A stretch of DNA of 64,000 nucleotides from Aspidapion aeneum. Lineage: Eukaryota > Arthropoda > Insecta > Coleoptera > Brentidae. Location: assembly GCA_963576565.1 (NCBI GenBank), contig OY755038.1, positions 138,456,989-138,520,988 of the forward strand, given 5' to 3'. The notes under the pieces are model-generated. The model saw only the letters and a list, made by a program, of their open reading frames with translations. It had not been told where the DNA came from and made no database searches. The translations under genes and the position numbers were made by a program. Of this stretch, positions 34,014-44,619 are shown one piece after another (the first letter of the stretch is position 1; each line of letters opens with the position of its first letter).

Positions 34014-34427
34014 TGTTACGGGTTCACAACGACAAATTAAAACTCGCAATTGTTGAAAATGATACGTCAATTTATTTCGACAAATTATGTACAAAAACAC
34101 GCACTTAAACTTAGTAATAACTTGCTAATAATTCACTACTATAATCGGTCTATTAACTTCGTGTTAATCTCACGACCACTACAGCACGTTATCTGTGACT
34201 GACCCCTGGTGCGCGACCCCGGCCCTATATATAGGATCATCCATCTCTCTCGAACTTTCCGGCAGCCTTCGACGTCCGGAAAGTTCCCGCACTACCGCGA
34301 CCGCAAGCCACAGACAACGCAACTAAAACCTAGACTAAGAATACAACCTAAAGATAAATCGACCTAATACTACACTAAACCTAAATAAATTCCAATTATA
34401 AAATTTAAATAACTTAAATTTGTAACA
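34014..34427 (-). repeat. 5' LTR of element B
   Basis: 414 bp partner of the left LTR; it would act as the promoter LTR. ATAT duplication at 34,428-34,431. Confidence 0.93.
34226..34286 (-). promoter_or_regulatory. Element B LTR core promoter: HSE dimers, GAGA run, TATA
   Basis: In transcription order: GAAAGTTC (34,279-34,286) and GAACTTTC (34,252-34,259), each a GAAnnTTC pair; then GAGAGAGA (34,244-34,251); then TATATATAG-type TATA (34,226-34,234). The two HSE dimers sit in the arms of a perfect 11-bp inverted repeat (GAACTTTCCGG). HSE, GAGA and TATA in this order are the landmarks of insect hsp promoters. Heat responsiveness is inference. Confidence 0.6.
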
Positions 34428-34749
34428 ATATGAATTAAGAAACAAAATATTTAAAAAAAATACCACGCAGGTACATGTAGGTAGTTAACAATAAATCAAA
34501 ACAATACAGAGTAAAAAACAATTAATAAAATGGAATAAATTTAAAAGGATTTTTTTTTAAAGGTATCACAGTCGGACGGTTAATATTTTAAGTTTTAAAG
34601 TTTAAAAAAATAGTTATACTCGTATTTATATAAACATAACAGAGTTATCAAAAAATAAAAATTTTTAAAAATAATAAAACAAACATCTACAAAATTTAAG
34701 AAATAAAGATATACAAGTTTTAATTAATTAACTAACTAACTGGAATAAT

Positions 34750-36390
34750 CTAATTATTATAAAATTCCTGTAAGCTGTAAAATGCCTTGGAAACCAAGAA
34801 CTCTCTTGTGCATGCACGAAAGGTAAAATATCCCCTGATGTTTCTTATGTCTTCCGACAGGCTATTAAAAATTTTTACACTTTTGTAAATTATTGAATTT
34901 TTTGGTAGTGCAGATTGATATTCTCTCTGAAACCCCTGGAACTTTTTAAAAATCAAACATACAGTTTTTAAGATAAAGATAGATGGAACTGTTAGAATCG
35001 CGTGCTCAATAAAAAGAGGCCTGCAGCTGTCCCTGCATCCAGCTTGGCATAGATACCTTAATGCCCTTTTCTGTAGCACAAAAACTGATTGTATTGAGGA
35101 CTGTGTCGAATATCCCCAGAATGCTATGCCATATCTCAGGTGAGATTCTACTAGAGCATGGTAGGCAGTTTTAGCTGCAAGTCTCCCTAGTTCATGAGTG
35201 ATTGTTTTTATAAGAAAACAACCTTTTTCTAATTTTTTATTTAGTTGATCGATATGAACATCAAATTTGAGCTTTGTATCTATATGAAATCCGAGAAACT
35301 TGACTCACTTTTTTTTCCAGATTATGATCATCAAGTGTTATGCCTTCAAGTGAACACTTAAATGAAAGAATATTTGTTTTTTTAATATTAAACACAAGAA
35401 AATTAGCATCACACCATTCCCTGACCCTACCCAGATCTTGTTCCACTATTCTTGCCAAAATATTCTCGTCCCTATGTTTCCAAAGGATGGTGGTATCATC
35501 TGCAAAAATTACAAACACCCCCATTATGGAGAGTCTGGCCAGGTCATTCACGTAAAGGAGGAAGAGTATAGGTCCAAGAAAGGACCCCTGCGTTACGCCA
35601 TGAGTCAGCATTGAGGTTTTAGAATCCTCATCGTCTGGTGTTCTGACAAACTGACTGCGGCCCGCCAGGTACGTCTCAAACCACTTTAACTCCTTCCCTC
35701 TAATGCCATAAGGGTTCATCTTCCTCAGCAGTACTCTGTGATTCACGCAATCAAATGCTTTGGAGAAATCACAGAATACCGCTGCTGTTTTTTCGCCATC
35801 ATTTAGACCAAAGAATAATTTCTCCTTTACGCTTCTGGAAGCCATACTGTTCAGGAGTTAATATTTGTTGTTTTTAAGGAACTCCACAACTCTTGCTTTA
35901 GCCACTTTTTCTATGATTTTTGATAGAGTGGTCAATAGCGATATGGGTCGATAGTTTGAAGGGTTGTTATCTTCACCACCCTTAAAAACTGGGACAATAA
36001 TTGCCAACTTCAGACAATCCGGAAACTGGCCTATTTCAAACGATTGATTTATGCAATCAACAAGAGCTACAATTGCATCTTCTGGCAAGCATTTGAACAT
36101 CTTTAACGATAAATCATCTACACCTCTTGAATTTGGCTTTTTAATACTCTGAATTATGCTCTTTACTTCATTAGTATTGGTAGGATATAATAAAAAGTCT
36201 TCAGCTGGTGTAAAAAGCTAATGGATCTTTGGTTGCTTTTAAATTACTTGTTATTTTACTCGCCACTGTACAATAGTAATGATTGAGTTGGGTTGGAGTA
36301 ATATTGATTTTATTTTCAGATTTTGTTGCTGTTTTGCCCCTCATCTCATTTACTATTTTCCAATATTCCCTATTGGAATTATTTGCTTTA
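34750..36390 (-). pseudogene. LINE1 ORF2, reverse transcriptase in several frames
   Basis: Blocks in order: VPVFKGGEDNNPSNYRPISL (36,100-35,858), then after a frame change AAVFCDFSKAFDCVNHRVLL (first catalytic Asp), THGVTQGSFLGPILFLLYVN, and VFVIFADDTTILW with the catalytic Ala-Asp-Asp. The C-terminal thumb-like region follows (QKRALRYLCQAGCRDSC) at 34,750-35,079. At least three frame changes (near 36,100, 35,850 and 35,265) make it non-functional. This is the jockey/CR1 type of RT. Confidence 0.85.
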
Positions 36391-36391
36391 T

Positions 36392-37354
36392 TTATATTGT
36401 TAATGTAGTAATTTTTTTCGCAACTCGAATTACTTTTTTATAAATTTTGCGATAAAGATTAAAATAATTATTAAACCATTCAGATTGAGCAAACTTTCTG
36501 ATGGTGTGCAAAGATCTAAGATTTCTTCCAGAAATTTTAATTGCTTTTGTAATCCATCGCCTTTTGGGTTTAACCTTAATTTTTCGAAGGGGAAAACTTT
36601 CGTTAAAAATGCCCGTCAATACTTTTTGAAACGATCCTCCTATTGGATCAGTTGAATTGTGAATAGTATTCCAGTGAATAGAATTAGCCAAGTTTCTAAA
36701 TGTTCCGAAGTTTGCTGGACTGAATATTCTGGTTTCCTTTGTAGTTCTCTTTTGCTCTTTATGATAAAATACTATTTCTGCTGTAAGAGCTTCGTGATCT
36801 GAAATGCCCGAGGGAATGACATTACAATTCAAATCAGTCTGCTCTATATTGCTACAAATATAGTCAATAGTTTTTGCCGAGTGGGCTGTTATACGCGTCG
36901 GTTCATTTACAAAAACTCTAAGATTAAAGCATGTTAAAAGATTAATAAAACCCTTTGTGTCTCTAGAATCTTTGTCATTAAAATCTATATTTATATCCCC
37001 CGCTAAAATAAGTTTTGAAGAGTTTGGAAGTTGGGATAATAAGCCCTCCAGTGCTTCCAAAAATTGAATAGGTTTACTCGAAGGAGGTCTATAAACACAT
37101 ATTATATAAACATTGAGTTTTTTTATATTTATTATAGAAAATTCAAATTCATTTTGTTTTAAGAAATTATTGTAAGTATCTATGCTCTCAATCTCAAAGC
37201 CATCTATAAATGTCTCATGCGCAAGTATCATTGTGCCCTCATATCGACCCTTTCTACAAAACTTAGACACAACCCTATATTCAGGGACATAGCAAACTTC
37301 ATCTTTCCTCAGCCAGTGTTCAGTAGGCAGCACGAAGTTTGGCATTTTTTGCAA
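36392..37354 (-). CDS. LINE1 ORF2, APE-like endonuclease
   Basis: 320 codons, N-terminus incomplete. Conserved endonuclease blocks in order: PTEHWL (catalytic Glu), ICVYRPPSS, LILAGDINID (Asp/Asn), RITAHSAKTIDYIC and SGISDHEALTAEI (the terminal D-H pair). These match the APE-like nuclease that nicks target DNA for target-primed reverse transcription. The segment after residue 230 is the linker to the reverse transcriptase. A frame change follows near 36,390. Confidence 0.88.
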   Translation of the reverse strand: MQKMPNFVLPTEHWLRKDEVCYVPEYRVVSKFCRKGRYEGTMILAHETFIDGFEIESIDTYNNFLKQNEFEFSIINIKKLNVYIICVYRPPSSKPIQFLEALEGLLSQLPNSSKLILAGDINIDFNDKDSRDTKGFINLLTCFNLRVFVNEPTRITAHSAKTIDYICSNIEQTDLNCNVIPSGISDHEALTAEIVFYHKEQKRTTKETRIFSPANFGTFRNLANSIHWNTIHNSTDPIGGSFQKVLTGIFNESFPLRKIKVKPKRRWITKAIKISGRNLRSLHTIRKFAQSEWFNNYFNLYRKIYKKVIRVAKKITTLTI

Positions 37355-37505
37355 ATCATTTAATAGTATAAGTAAATCATCAATTTTTTCCCGTAATGAT
37401 TGAATATTTACTAGAAATAGTGATAAAATGCTTTTTACATTTATTAAATTATTTATGTTATGTAGTTAGTAGTAACTTTTTGCCGACTTCGATTACTCCA
37501 AAAAA

Positions 37506-38543
37506 TTACATTATCATAAACTCAGCAACTTTTTTAGCAATTAGTTTTTTGCCAGTATACTTAATCACCAAATCTTCCGGCTGAAAGAAGAAAAAGGACG
37601 AGTTTAAAAAGGAGTTAATGGTAAGAAATTTGTTATTCTCTGATCCTTTAAATAATTCATGTAATCTAATATTAATCTGATCTATAAATCTGTTTAAAAC
37701 TAGCCTAGGTCCCCATAATGGTACTGACAAAACTATAAGGTTTGTAAAAGTTTTTATCTGCAACAGACGTTCAAGCACGACTTCACTCACTCTGCCACTG
37801 GTTAACGCATTTTTTAATCCCCCACTTAAAATAACATAGTCTTTTCTGGTAAATTCTTTTGTGAGATTAGGTAGGTCCTCTGTAATGTGTTCTAGATGAG
37901 CATTGTGCTTTATAATTGAGGTAATATTATAATTTTTTAGTGACCTTTGCTCTAATAAGAATTCCCGCATATCGGCAATAGTACTACCTCCAATAATGAG
38001 AATTCTTGGTTGGTTGTTATTTGCCGTCAAATTTTTATTATTTCCTCTATTTCCCAGTATGCCGTCATGTGCTGTCTGTACTTTTTGGGAAGTTTCATAA
38101 TTCAGATTGCTGACTGTACTGGTATTTAGACTATTTCTAAGGACAAATAGTTCATGCTGGGTGTCTTTGTATTTTTTAATATAAAGTTCATTATCATCAG
38201 TCATGATTCTAATAGTGGTTAGCATTTCATTCTTTGTCGTTGTCAAATCTTTTAAGTCCGTTTCAAGTTTATTGTTTTTCTCTGTTGTTTCTTCCAAACT
38301 TGTCAACATTTTTCCGATTAGTTCCGCATTTTCTCTATTTAATTGCCTAATTTCGGACTTTTGTTTTTCTATATCATTTCTGTAGTTTTCTTCTGTGGCG
38401 AAAACTTCATCTTCAAAATCTATGGTTTGTCGCTTCGTTCTTTTTAGACACTCTTCTATCCTCTGTTTTTCCTGTTGTAAAATGTCTATTTCATTATCCT
38501 TCATATCAATTTCCTTTCTTTGTTGAGTTAAGACTTTTTCCAT
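37506..38543 (-). CDS. LINE1 ORF1: coiled coil plus SGNH-like domain
   Basis: 345 codons open, with a degraded extension to about 38,790. The extension carries a Cys-rich PHD-like finger (CEKCCENC, then after a one-base shift CRKCEKWS and FFCSDC). Residues 1-150 are a long coiled coil (QQRKEIDMKDNEIDIL...). From about 185 the domain ILIIGGSTIADM...RKDYVILSGGLKNAL...LIVLSVPLWGP has the block layout of SGNH-type hydrolases found in CR1 ORF1 proteins. The usual His block near the end looks altered (PEDLVIKYTGKKL). Its role is RNA binding and particle formation; hydrolase function is uncertain. Confidence 0.7.
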   Translation of the reverse strand: MEKVLTQQRKEIDMKDNEIDILQQEKQRIEECLKRTKRQTIDFEDEVFATEENYRNDIEKQKSEIRQLNRENAELIGKMLTSLEETTEKNNKLETDLKDLTTTKNEMLTTIRIMTDDNELYIKKYKDTQHELFVLRNSLNTSTVSNLNYETSQKVQTAHDGILGNRGNNKNLTANNNQPRILIIGGSTIADMREFLLEQRSLKNYNITSIIKHNAHLEHITEDLPNLTKEFTRKDYVILSGGLKNALTSGRVSEVVLERLLQIKTFTNLIVLSVPLWGPRLVLNRFIDQINIRLHELFKGSENNKFLTINSFLNSSFFFFQPEDLVIKYTGKKLIAKKVAEFMIM

Positions 38544-38830
38544 GTCTAGTCTGAAGTTCTTATTTTCAACGCTTGTTTTTTGTAACTGTTTAACTAAAGC
38601 ACCTGTCTTTATTTGAGCGCAGTCACTGCAGAAAAAAGGTATTTTTCGAGATAAAGTTTGTATATATCTTACTTCTGTGGTGGACCATTTTTCGCATTTT
38701 CTGCATAATATCGTCTTACATCCGTCACAGGGATGTCAGCTTTAATTCTAAACAAACAGTTTTCACAACATTTTTCACATATTCAATAATGTTTTTTGAG
38801 ACATGATCCAAGTTTGCACTGCCGAGCTAC

Positions 38831-39589
38831 TGTAGCGAAGCGCTCAGTTTAATCGGATATGGTCGGTCACCTTACTTTGGCTTATTAGCCATGTTAGAAG
38901 AAAACAAACAATTCTGTGGCCATAACCGCACTTTTTACTGTAATATAAATAAACAATGAATTCGCGGGGATTTGTTGATAATATTTTTTTTTGTTATTAA
39001 AGTTTTTCTTATTTTTCTTTCAAATAAAAATATTTACAGTCTCACCAATAACTCCATATCAAGACTACATTCTAATACGTCGTTTAGCACACACAAACAA
39101 ACATGTGTACACGGTACATGTTTAGTCACATCAAAGAAAACCTATTGTTTTTAAATTTATTCTTAGATTGAAATCTTTTTTTATAAATCAATGATCTTAA
39201 ATTTATTGTTTAACCTGAACACTTTCCCATTTATTCCACAACAGTGTATTGTAATGTAAAAATTTGCTTTATTATTTGAGATCACCAGTATGAAATTATT
39301 TTAAAATTAAAAACAAATTAAATAAAATAAAAAAAAAATTCTTAATTATCCGCAACTTTCAAATTTTCATCCCTAAATAGGTACTTTCCCAGTCTAACAC
39401 CATCCATCATTATCCAACATAACGCTTTAATTTTAGAAGCAACAAAAAGAAGATTAAGTGAAAAACTAGTGAAAAAAGTGCGTTGGAAGTTTTTATTTTA
39501 TTTTTTATTTTCAACGGTCATGCCATTTACAAAAAGAAAAATCACAATAGTATGAACTATAACTAACATTATGTAGTAATAATTATTGA
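38831..39589. other. Spacer between LINE1 5' end and LINE2 3' end
   Basis: No gene recognised. It probably includes the LINE1 5' UTR (to about 38,940) and the LINE2 3' UTR (from about 39,240); the exact junctions could not be fixed. Confidence 0.4.
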
Positions 39590-41095
39590 GCAAATTTTTT
39601 TACAAACTTGTTGTAAAGTTACATTAAATAAATCTACATCGATTTTATTTAAAGAGTTTGCCATTCTAGGAAGAGGAGAGTTTATCCCATGTGCAGTTCT
39701 ATAAAATTGCACAAACAATAAAGAATAATTTCAAGTCTGTCTTTGTGGAACTTGAAAAGAGATCATTTCTAATAAGTTAGGACAATCAACATTATTATTT
39801 ATAATTTTAAACAGTAACCTGGTATCCATCATAAACCTCCGCTTTTCCAAAGATTGAATACTCAATAAATTCTGTAGAGATATGTAGCCAATCTTTTGGT
39901 ATTTTTAGTTTGTAGTTTATTAACCTTAAAACCCTACGCTGAATATTTTCTAACATATCTATATATTTAAAGTAGTGCGGATTCCAAATTTGACCAGCAT
40001 ACTCAATCAGTGATCGCACAAAAGAACAGTACAACAATTTAAAGCAATATACGTTATTGAATTCCTCTAAAGTATGCGATATAAACCCTAACACTCGTAG
40101 ACTTTTGTTGCAAATATTCTCAATGTGCAAATTAAATTCAATTTTTTGATCAAAAATAACACCTTAGTCCTTAATTTGATCCACACTGTTTAAAGTAGTA
40201 GAACTTAAGATATAGTCGAATATTATTGGTTTATGAATTCTGAAATATCTCATGACACTACATTTGTTAAAGTTCAATGATAACTTGTTATTTTGGCACC
40301 ATAAATTAAATATATCTTGCTTAATTAATAGACAATCTTGATGACATCTAATTACTAAATATAATTTAAAATCATCTGCAAATAGTAATGTACAGTTTTT
40401 TATACAGAAATAGAGATCATTGATAAATAAATTAAATAAAAGTGGTGATAAATGTCCCCCTTGAGGCACTCCTGAGCAAACTTCAATTCTAAATGAATGA
40501 ATATTATTTATATTAACAATTTGACTTCTTTTGCTTAGGTAGCTCCATAATCCATCTAAAGAACCCTCCAGAGAAGCCATGATGTTTTAACTTACTTAAG
40601 AGGATCCTATGGTTAATTTTATCAAAGGCTTTAGAGAAATCCGTGTAGATTGCATCCACCTGACAACGGCTCTCCAAAGCCTCCGATATATATTCTGTGT
40701 AAATAAGAAGATTGCTTACTGTGGATTTACCTCTCTGAAACCCATGTTGATTCTTGGCAGAGAAGAGGTGATAATAAAGGGGTTATTTTATTTGTTACTA
40801 CATGTTTAAATATTTTGCTAAATAAACTTATTTTCGAAATCCCACGATAATTTTCGATTTTTTCCTTTTTATCACTTTTAAATATGTGAGTTAAGAAGCT
40901 AATATTCCATTTTTCTTGAAATTCCCCTAATGATAATGACTTAGTAAATATTTTGTGTAAAATTGGTGCCAAAATAAACCTACAGTTATATATAAAATCC
41001 CGAGACATGCCATCGGGGCCTTTTCCTAGAGATCTTTTGAGTTTTTGCATTGCATTATATACATCAATTAAATCTATATTTATATAGTTGAGTTA
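39590..41095 (-). pseudogene. LINE2: jockey-type reverse transcriptase, 5'-truncated
   Basis: Minus-strand blocks: KGPDGMSRDFIYN, SDKKEKIENYRGISKISLFS, a frame change, then IEVCSGVPQGGHLSPLLFNL and CTLLFADDFKLYLV with the catalytic Ala-Asp-Asp pair. After a stop near 40,164 comes the C-terminal region (LHIENICNKSLRVLGFI, YAGQIWNPHY, SPLPRMANSLNKID). There is no endonuclease, so the copy was truncated at its 5' end near 41,095 during insertion. One internal stop and several frame changes make it dead. It differs clearly from LINE1. Confidence 0.82.
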
Positions 41096-41459
41096 CAATG
41101 GGCGCAGATGTAAGGCCCCTGGCTACTATGAAATCTAGCATCAGATGTCTCTAAATCTTAGTACCCTTTAAGTACACGCCACTGTCCCGAGATGCATACT
41201 ATCAAAAAAAATTCTATCATAATCTAGTCAGCTGCCCTCAACCAAAATTTAGCATGTAATAAAAATAATTCATCCTATACCAGTATCCTCAAAAACAAAC
41301 GTTTTTCTTTGAAGACCCAAACACCTAATCAATAAATCTTGTTTTTCAAAATTATGATCTGGAAGTAAAAGATTTATTTATTCCTGCTTGATCAACTAAG
41401 ACAAAAAAGTTCACCTTTTCTGTAACTCAAGAAATTCCTGTTTGGTCCGCTAAAAAAAA
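41096..41459. other. Unassigned interior of element A
   Basis: No gene recognised; presumably element A leader or an old repeat between LINE2 and Helitron-like copy H5. Confidence 0.35.
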
Positions 41460-42213
41460 TACTCTGCCAATATATGGGCCCCTAAGCTCACACTAGGTAC
41501 TATAGTTATAGTGTACGTGTGAGCTAATATAACTAAAAACTGAAATATATTTTATTTAACTCCAGACTAAATTACCTTTTGTTTGATACCACACAAGCCA
41601 TGTTTTGACTTAAATTCAAATTTTTGAAATCTACCCCCACCCTTAAAAAAAACAAAAAACTAAAATGTATTTTATTAAACTCCGGACTCAATTACCTTTC
41701 GTTTGATATCACACACGCCATATTTTCACTTAAACTCTAATTTTTAAAATATACCCCCACCCTTTTTTTTTAAATAAGTTAAAATGTATTTTGTTTAACT
41801 GCAGACTCAATTACCTTTCGTTTGATATCACACACGCCATATTTTCACATAAACTCTAATTTTTGAAATCTACCCCCACCCTTTTATTTGGTTTCTGTTC
41901 GGTGGATTTTGTTCATTTTTAAATGGGACCATCTCGACCCAAGACCCAGCCTAGGTACCAAATTTCATTATAATCGGCCAAGCGGTTTTTGAGTTATGCG
42001 CGTTGGTCGTTACAGACATACAGACAGACAGACAGACAGACATACAGACAGACCGACAGACAGACAGACAGACGGCGCAACAAAAAAGTTTCAAAATCAT
42101 CTGAAACGCAAAGATATATAAAAATTTTTGAAATCGGACCAACTTTTTTTTTCTCGAAAAAATTAGCATCACCATAGCTCACACTACTATAGTATAGTAT
42201 ATGTGTGAGCTAA
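41460..42213 (+). mobile_element. Helitron-like element, copy H5 (754 bp)
   Basis: Complete: TACTCTGCC start after an A-run, 5' subterminal hairpin, three ~100-bp internal units ending in ACCCCCACCC, the conserved ACCAAATTTCATT block, GTCT-type microsatellite (42,013-42,073), 3' hairpin and CTAA followed by TATAACC. No target duplication. Confidence 0.9.
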
Positions 42214-42546
42214 TATAACCTGTCTGGTCACCCTTTAAAACTACGACCACTATACCAACCGATCTGACCAAAACAAGAACTCGAGATGTTATGTTTACAG
42301 AAAAAAATAATAATCTTTTTAAGAAAAATTTAATTATTTAAGAAAGTAAAATTTTGAAAAATTTTTACCAATTACCACCGCCTAATATTTCTATCTACTT
42401 GATAGTTTGTTTTAAATTTACTGACCAATTTCACGGCCTTAAAATGACATTACTTAAAAAAATTACTGAACTTTACAAATGAACTAAAAAAAAAATCAAA
42501 AAACTTATATCTATATTTGTCTCAGTTAGACATGTCTTTTGTGGTA
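42214..42546. other. Unassigned spacer between two Helitron-like copies
   Basis: AT-rich, nothing recognised; separates oppositely oriented copies H5 and H6. Confidence 0.4.
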
Positions 42547-43338
42547 TTAGCTCACACATATACTATACTATAGTAGTGTGAGCTATGGTGATCCTAATTT
42601 TTTCGAGAAAAAAAAAGTTGCTCCGATGGCAAAATTTTTTATATATCTTTGCGTTTCAGATGATTTTGAAACTTTTTTGTTGCGCCGTCTGTCTGTCTGT
42701 CTGTCTGTCTGTGTCTGTATGTCTGTCTGTCTGTCTGTATGTCTGTCTGTCTGTATGTCTGTCTGTCTGTCTGTATGTCTGTCTGTAACGACCAACGCGC
42801 GCATAACTCAAAAACCGCTTGGTTGATTTCAATGAAATTTGGTACCTAGGCTGGGTCTTGGGTCGAGATGGTCCCATTTAAAAATGAACAAAATCCACCG
42901 AACACAAACCAAATAAAAGGGTCGGGATGGATTTCTAAAAAATAGAGTTTATGTGAAAATATGGCGTGCGTGATATCAAACGAAAGGTAATTGAGTCTGG
43001 AGTTAAACAAAATACATTTTAATTTATTTTAAAAAAAGGGTGGGGGTATATTTAAAAAATTAGAGTTTAAGTGAAAATATGGCTTGTGTGATATCAAACG
43101 AAAGGTAATTGAGTCCGGAGTTTAACAAAATAGATTTTAGTTTTGTTTTTTTTAAAGGTTGGGGTGGATTTCAAAAATTTGAGTTTAAGTCAAAACATGG
43201 CTTGTGTGGTATCAAACAAAAGGTAATTTAGTGTGGAGTTGAATAAAATATATTTCAGTTTTTAGTTATATTAGCTCACACGTACACTATAACTATAGTA
43301 CCTAGTGTGAGCTTAGGGGCCCATATATTGGCAGAATA
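42547..43338 (-). mobile_element. Helitron-like element, copy H6 (792 bp)
   Basis: Complete inverted copy: TTAGCTCACAC hairpin at left, GTCT-type microsatellite (42,687-42,786), three internal units, ending TATTCTGCC on its own strand (one change from TACTCTGCC). Flanks in element orientation are ATATAA before and TACCAC after: insertion between A and T. Confidence 0.9.
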
Positions 43339-44600
43339 TTATATCTAGTTGGCCTTCAAATTTATTTTCTCTGTATTCAATCCGGAGCAGGCAAAACTTC
43401 TCATGGCTCAAACATAAATGTTTGCACTCCAGTGGCCATGACCAAGCTATGACCTGAACGCAGAAAAAATACAGAAGAAATAATTGTTAACTAGAAAAAC
43501 TTTAATTGATAGAAATACCCGTAGGTCATTTTTAAAAAAAATGCACTCCAAAGCCCAACGCTGTATTCTACAAAAAAAAAATTTGACCAGTCACGAAAAC
43601 ACAACTAGACTCGACAACCAAAGACCTAAAAAAACTGCCCCAAAAAAAAATGCCAACTGGAGTTCTGGCACATTGATGTCAAGCCAATATGTTGCTCTAG
43701 GAATTTTAGCCTTGTGTTTCCTAAACTTCCGAGCTAACACTAAGTAGTAGTAGTACCCTCCTCTGACCCGATGTAACTGAGTGACGTAAATAAATATTAA
43801 ATGCCATCAACAGTTACCTCCAAAAAACAAGAAAAGAAAATGACAATGCAAAATAAACTCATTTTCTTTCCATGTTTACTAATTTAAACTTTAAAATAAA
43901 CAAAGCTACCAGCTGTTAGGCTATATTTACTTTAAAACAACCCAGCCAAGAAAAATTTGTGTGCAACCCTGTAAAAAATTCCAACTTTCAAGTGGTGATA
44001 TCCGACAAAAAATTAAAATCACCAAAAAAAAATAACTTGACCTATATAAAATAACACGACTGCACTAAAATTAATCGGTGAAACAATTTCTATTTTATCC
44101 CAAGCAGGAAATAATAAAATAATATTAGTAGTAGGCAACCTGTGGAAAAAAAATTGATAGAAAAACACACTACTTATGTCCTATATTTAAAACTTAAAAA
44201 GACCATGTCCGGAGGTCCATCCACGTATAAATCAAAAAAAAATTGAAGTAAATTTACATTAATGTGTTTTTTTTTCTTAAAGAAAATTTAAAACATGTTT
44301 TCCCTACAAAAAACTTTAAAGAAATAAGAACATGATTTGGACTGCGTTCAATAAAAACAACCATGTTTTTCACGTACTTTTTCTTCCTTAATAAATAAAA
44401 ATGAATCTTTTTTTGTCCAAGAAAAAACTAATAAAAAAAACTCATGAGAATTATTAAAGCACCATAATTAATTTCAAATCTACGCTTCAATATTACCAAA
44501 AAAATATAAAAAAAATGTTATCAAAACCAATGATGGAAATTTTTGTTTTTTATTAAAATAAAAAGATAAAAGATTTCTAAAGAACACCCTAACCAAAAAA
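43339..44600. other. Element A leader next to the primer binding site
   Basis: No gene recognised; markedly A-rich on the plus strand with many A7-A9 runs. By position it is the 5' untranslated leader of element A. Confidence 0.45.
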
Positions 44601-44616
44601 CACACGTCGGGCGCCA
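44601..44616 (-). other. Primer binding site of element A
   Basis: On the element strand TGGCGCCCGACGTGTG begins three bases after the 5' LTR. TGGCGCC is the usual start of a tRNA 3'-end-complementary site in Gypsy-type elements. The primer tRNA was not identified. Confidence 0.75.
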
Positions 44617-44619
44617 TTT

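Larger units (their letters stand above)
28035..34427 (-). mobile_element. Element B: young Gypsy LTR retrotransposon (6,393 bp)
   Basis: Two 414-bp LTRs (28,035-28,448; 34,014-34,427) differ at five positions I could find, about 1.2%. ATAT occurs on both sides (28,031-28,034; 34,428-34,431). Primer binding site, purine tract, gag and pol are all in canonical order on the minus strand. It is inserted in the 3' UTR of LINE1. Frame breaks in gag and pol and a lost catalytic box make this copy non-autonomous, but its near-identical LTRs indicate recent insertion. Confidence 0.93.
34428..38830 (-). mobile_element. LINE1: CR1/jockey-type non-LTR retrotransposon, near full length
   Basis: Minus-strand order: ORF1 (PHD-like finger, coiled coil, SGNH-like domain), endonuclease, reverse transcriptase, 3' UTR. 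The 3' UTR is interrupted at 34,428/28,034 by element B and ends at about 27,858 in a TTTGA tail. Total without element B is about 4.6 kb. ORF2 has several frame changes, so the copy is inactive. The ORF1 architecture suggests CR1 affinity. Confidence 0.75.
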
